In this document: in pieces, positions 62,402 to 64,000 of the stretch
How the letters are laid out: the number at the start of each line of letters is the position of its first letter
Position numbering within the stretch: the stretch's first letter is position 1
The notes under the pieces: model-generated
Told to the model about the DNA's origin: nothing
Databases searched by the model: none
Seen by the model: only the letters and a program-made list of their open reading frames with translations
From: Litorilituus sediminis
Lineage (GTDB): Bacteria > Pseudomonadota > Gammaproteobacteria > Enterobacterales > Alteromonadaceae
Direction of reading: 5' to 3'
DNA: 64,000 nt
NCBI RefSeq assembly: GCF_004295665.1
Contig: NZ_CP034759.1
Coordinates: forward strand, 124,001-188,000
Made by a program: the position numbers and the translations under genes

Positions 62402-62662
62402 ATGATTAATTTATATCTAACAAAAAAGATTCAAGTATTTTTAGCTTGCATCAAGCAATCAAATAATTCACTAACAATTAGTATTAGCGATGCTGCTGAG
62501 TTGTGTGGTTATCGTAGTAATAACGGCTTTATACGATTTGTAAAACGTTGGGAATCAACAGGGATACTTATCGTTAACCGTATTCCTAGTGCGCCTAGCA
62601 CATACAGCATTAACTATGACAAGGCAGTGCTAGAACAAACCCAAATAATCAAACACTACTAA
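62402..62662 (+). CDS. Small winged-helix-like protein
   Basis: This 86-residue protein contains SISDAAELCGYRSNNGFIRF followed by KRWESTGILIVNRI, a helix-turn-helix and wing pattern resembling DNA-binding domains of phage regulators. AAAGGAA precedes the ATG. A 221-bp gap before it may hold its promoter. The function is unknown. Confidence 0.58.
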   Translation: MINLYLTKKIQVFLACIKQSNNSLTISISDAAELCGYRSNNGFIRFVKRWESTGILIVNRIPSAPSTYSINYDKAVLEQTQIIKHY

Positions 62663-62671
62663 AGGAAATAT

Positions 62672-63022
62672 ATGACAGATTTATTTAAAGACCCTGATAA
62701 CTTATTTCAGGACGATGAACCAGCACAACAATTAAATAACACAGCAAGCCAAGAGCAGTCATCTGAAGAATGTGATGGCTTAATAGAGCGTTACAAACGA
62801 TGTAAGGCTGAGGTGAATCAAAAGCTAGGCGTTATAGATAACAGTGTTCAGATAGACAAAGAAACTGTGCTAAATCCACATAAAGTAAAGCCATTCACAG
62901 TAGATGATGATGGTAGGGTGACAATTACCAAAGGTGAAATGAATACTACTAAAAGCCAAGCCGAGCTAATGAAAGTAATCAAGGCTAAGGTATATAAACA
63001 ATATGGTGTGTCAGGAGAGTAG
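62672..63022 (+). CDS. Acidic protein of unknown function
   Basis: This 116-residue protein has a charged, low-hydrophobicity N-terminus (DLFKDPDNLFQDDEPAQQ), a helical middle (LIERYKRCKAEVNQKL) and a lysine-rich end. There is no recognised domain. It starts 9 bp after the previous gene with AAAGGAAA upstream, so it is in the same operon. The Phe-Asp-rich N-terminus could be a partner-binding segment. Confidence 0.55.
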   Translation: MTDLFKDPDNLFQDDEPAQQLNNTASQEQSSEECDGLIERYKRCKAEVNQKLGVIDNSVQIDKETVLNPHKVKPFTVDDDGRVTITKGEMNTTKSQAELMKVIKAKVYKQYGVSGE

Positions 63023-63026
63023 ACTT

Positions 63027-63221
63027 ATGAATTATGATAATAGCTCTTTAGATGAGTATGCTGGATTTAAGTTAGCTCATGATAGCGTTTACGGTTACAT
63101 CAATATTAAACCTGTTGGTAGAGGGAGCGTTCCGAAGCAACTGCGTAGCGTTTATACAAACAGGGAGTTTGCTAAAAAAGCAATTGATTCTTATATAGCT
63201 CACTGTGCGCGGTGTAAGTAA
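63027..63221 (+). CDS. Small protein of unknown function
   Basis: This 64-residue protein, MNYDNSSLDEYAGFKLAHDS, ends IDSYIAHCARCK. The ATG at 63027 with GGAG upstream is preferred to 63003, which would overlap the preceding gene. It has a short beta-like middle and a terminal helix with a CxxC pair. There is no known family. Confidence 0.5.
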   Translation: MNYDNSSLDEYAGFKLAHDSVYGYINIKPVGRGSVPKQLRSVYTNREFAKKAIDSYIAHCARCK

Positions 63222-63292
63222 TGACAGGGGGTGTAGAAATAATAAACGAGTGGTTAAAGCTAGATGTAGACTGGCTTTCTTCATACTGTTAA
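63221..63292 (+). CDS. Possible 23-residue peptide
   Basis: The ATG overlaps the stop of the preceding gene (TAATG), which would allow re-initiation. The frame encodes MTGGVEIINEWLKLDVDWLS and three more residues. It is too short to judge by composition, and coupling is its only support. Confidence 0.22.
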   Translation: MTGGVEIINEWLKLDVDWLSSYC

Positions 63293-63313
63293 ATAGTGCT
63301 AAGAGGAATAATA

Positions 63314-63685
63314 ATGGTAAGTAAAACGCAAGAATTTAAATTGCGAATGTCCTATGTTAATGCTGATAATTTATATGAGTGGGTAGGGGATAACTTTAAA
63401 AACTTTGATTGTTGGCGGAATTACGAAGAAAAGAATCGAGACCAGATAAACCTTTGGGAAGATGAAAGGCTATTTAGAATAGTTGAGGGCGCTAAGTCTG
63501 GCTTAATTAATGAAGTGTTAAAGGGGAATGCTAGCGCTGTTAGTCAGCTTAAGTCCTTGCTTGGCTTTGGTCGCCCTGTTGGTAGACCTAAAGGAACTAC
63601 TAATCTTGGTGATGAGCACAAGGCAGCTATTGAATTAAAGGTTACAGAGGATTATAGCGCTGATATTGAAAGGCTGGCTAAATAA
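63314..63685 (+). CDS. Protein with AT-hook-like motif, faintly terminase-small-subunit-like
   Basis: This 123-residue protein has AGAGGA seven bases before its ATG. The first two thirds are helical (WEDERLFRIVEGAKSGLINEVLKG). A GRPVGRPKG segment (about 90–98) resembles an AT-hook for minor-groove binding, as found in some small terminase subunits and regulators. Being last before attR, it might act in DNA recognition or packaging by a helper phage. That is speculative. Confidence 0.55.
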   Translation: MVSKTQEFKLRMSYVNADNLYEWVGDNFKNFDCWRNYEEKNRDQINLWEDERLFRIVEGAKSGLINEVLKGNASAVSQLKSLLGFGRPVGRPKGTTNLGDEHKAAIELKVTEDYSADIERLAK

Positions 63686-63763
63686 TTTATTTAATCACTG
63701 TGTTATGGGGCATTGACTTTGTGCCGTTGTTACCACATTGAGAGTTTTTTAGCGTTTTATTTT

Positions 63764-63852
63764 ACGTCCGTAGCTCATTTGTTAGAGCTGCCAGCAATTA
63801 CTTGTAATTGCCAACCTTGACAGTGCTGTGAATGGTTGTGTGAACGTTCACA
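63764..63852 (+). other. tRNA-Val-like 5' half with extra hairpins, inverted relative to the host tRNA
   Basis: ACGTCCGTAGCTCA, then TTAGAGC, matches the 5' acceptor strand and D arm of the tRNA-Val at the window end, but on the opposite strand. Instead of an anticodon arm it continues with GCAATTAC-TT-GTAATTGC (63794–63811), CAACC/GGTTG enclosing ACAG/CTGT, and the palindrome TGTGAACGTTCACA (63839–63852). It cannot fold as a full tRNA because the 3' acceptor strand is missing. It may be a relic, a tRNA mimic or an integrase arm region. Confidence 0.6.
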
Positions 63853-63922
63853 GTTATGCTACTATTTTCAGGAATTTTAACTTCTATAAGTCTAAATTAA
63901 GTATTTGTATTTAAGAGAAAAA

Positions 63923-64000
<78 letters not shown>

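Overview
The window looks like chromosome of a marine, AT-rich gammaproteobacterium of the Alteromonadales, most like Colwelliaceae (Colwellia or Thalassotalea). That placement is inferred from gene content, including cysDN–SLC13–cysC, an HrpA of the long type, a TIGR03503-like protein, DUF2919/DUF2947 proteins, a FadE of the 810-residue type and DmdC-like acyl-CoA dehydrogenase. No rRNA is present, so the placement is not proven.

Layout. 1–4.2 kb: sulfate activation (end of cysD, cysN, an SLC13-type transporter, cysC). 4.2–6.3 kb: a DHH phosphoesterase and galE. 6.3–7.9 kb: an IS1182-like insertion sequence that landed in the galE terminator and left a copy of the whole hairpin on each side. 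8–19.4 kb: signalling and transport genes (EAL-HDOD protein, PutP, DUF4136 lipoprotein, HD-GYP response regulator, Crp-like regulator, YgjV-like and YfcA-like membrane proteins, an S41 peptidase next to a divergent LysR gene), plus a secreted protein ending in a VHL-beta-like domain. 19.4–25.8 kb: a NADAR–GTP cyclohydrolase II fusion broken by a frameshift at an A6 run, MltC, a UDG-family protein, several hypotheticals and a CBS protein. 25.9–34.5 kb: HrpA, PilZ protein, RlmI, acylphosphatase, small proteins, CysK and a META-domain lipoprotein. 34.5–39.3 kb: two tandem CBM9/DUF5916-type outer-membrane proteins of almost equal length. 39.5–42.8 kb: DUF599, DUF2919, DnaQ and a TIGR03503-like protein. 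43.0–43.5 kb: four identical tRNA-Asp genes behind a strong promoter. 43.8–49 kb: two fatty-acid acyl-CoA dehydrogenases with a TetR regulator. 49–56 kb: a YafJ-type amidotransferase, RlmF, DUF2947, a thioredoxin-fold lipoprotein, a chemoreceptor, a porin and a periplasmic binding protein. 56–57.7 kb: tnaA preceded by a recognisable TnaC-type leader peptide.

57.7–64.0 kb: a compact integrative element of about 6.25 kb in the 3' half of a tRNA-Val(GAC) gene. It is bounded by perfect 46-bp direct repeats (attL 57715–57760, attR 63923–63968). It carries a tyrosine integrase, a lipoprotein, a serine recombinase, two small ribbon-helix-helix-like proteins in tandem, winged-helix-like and unknown proteins, an AT-hook-bearing terminal protein, a structured non-coding stretch, and an inverted partial copy of the host tRNA-Val 5' half. 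It has no recognised capsid, conjugation, toxin or defence gene. I regard it as the most likely undescribed unit here: a minimal mobile element or satellite.

How the parts work together: CysD/N/C with the SLC13 carrier take up and activate sulfate, and CysK (33 kb) incorporates the resulting sulfide into cysteine. The two acyl-CoA dehydrogenases, the TetR gene and a FadR-like operator form a beta-oxidation neighbourhood. TnaC–TnaA form a tryptophan-sensing catabolic unit.
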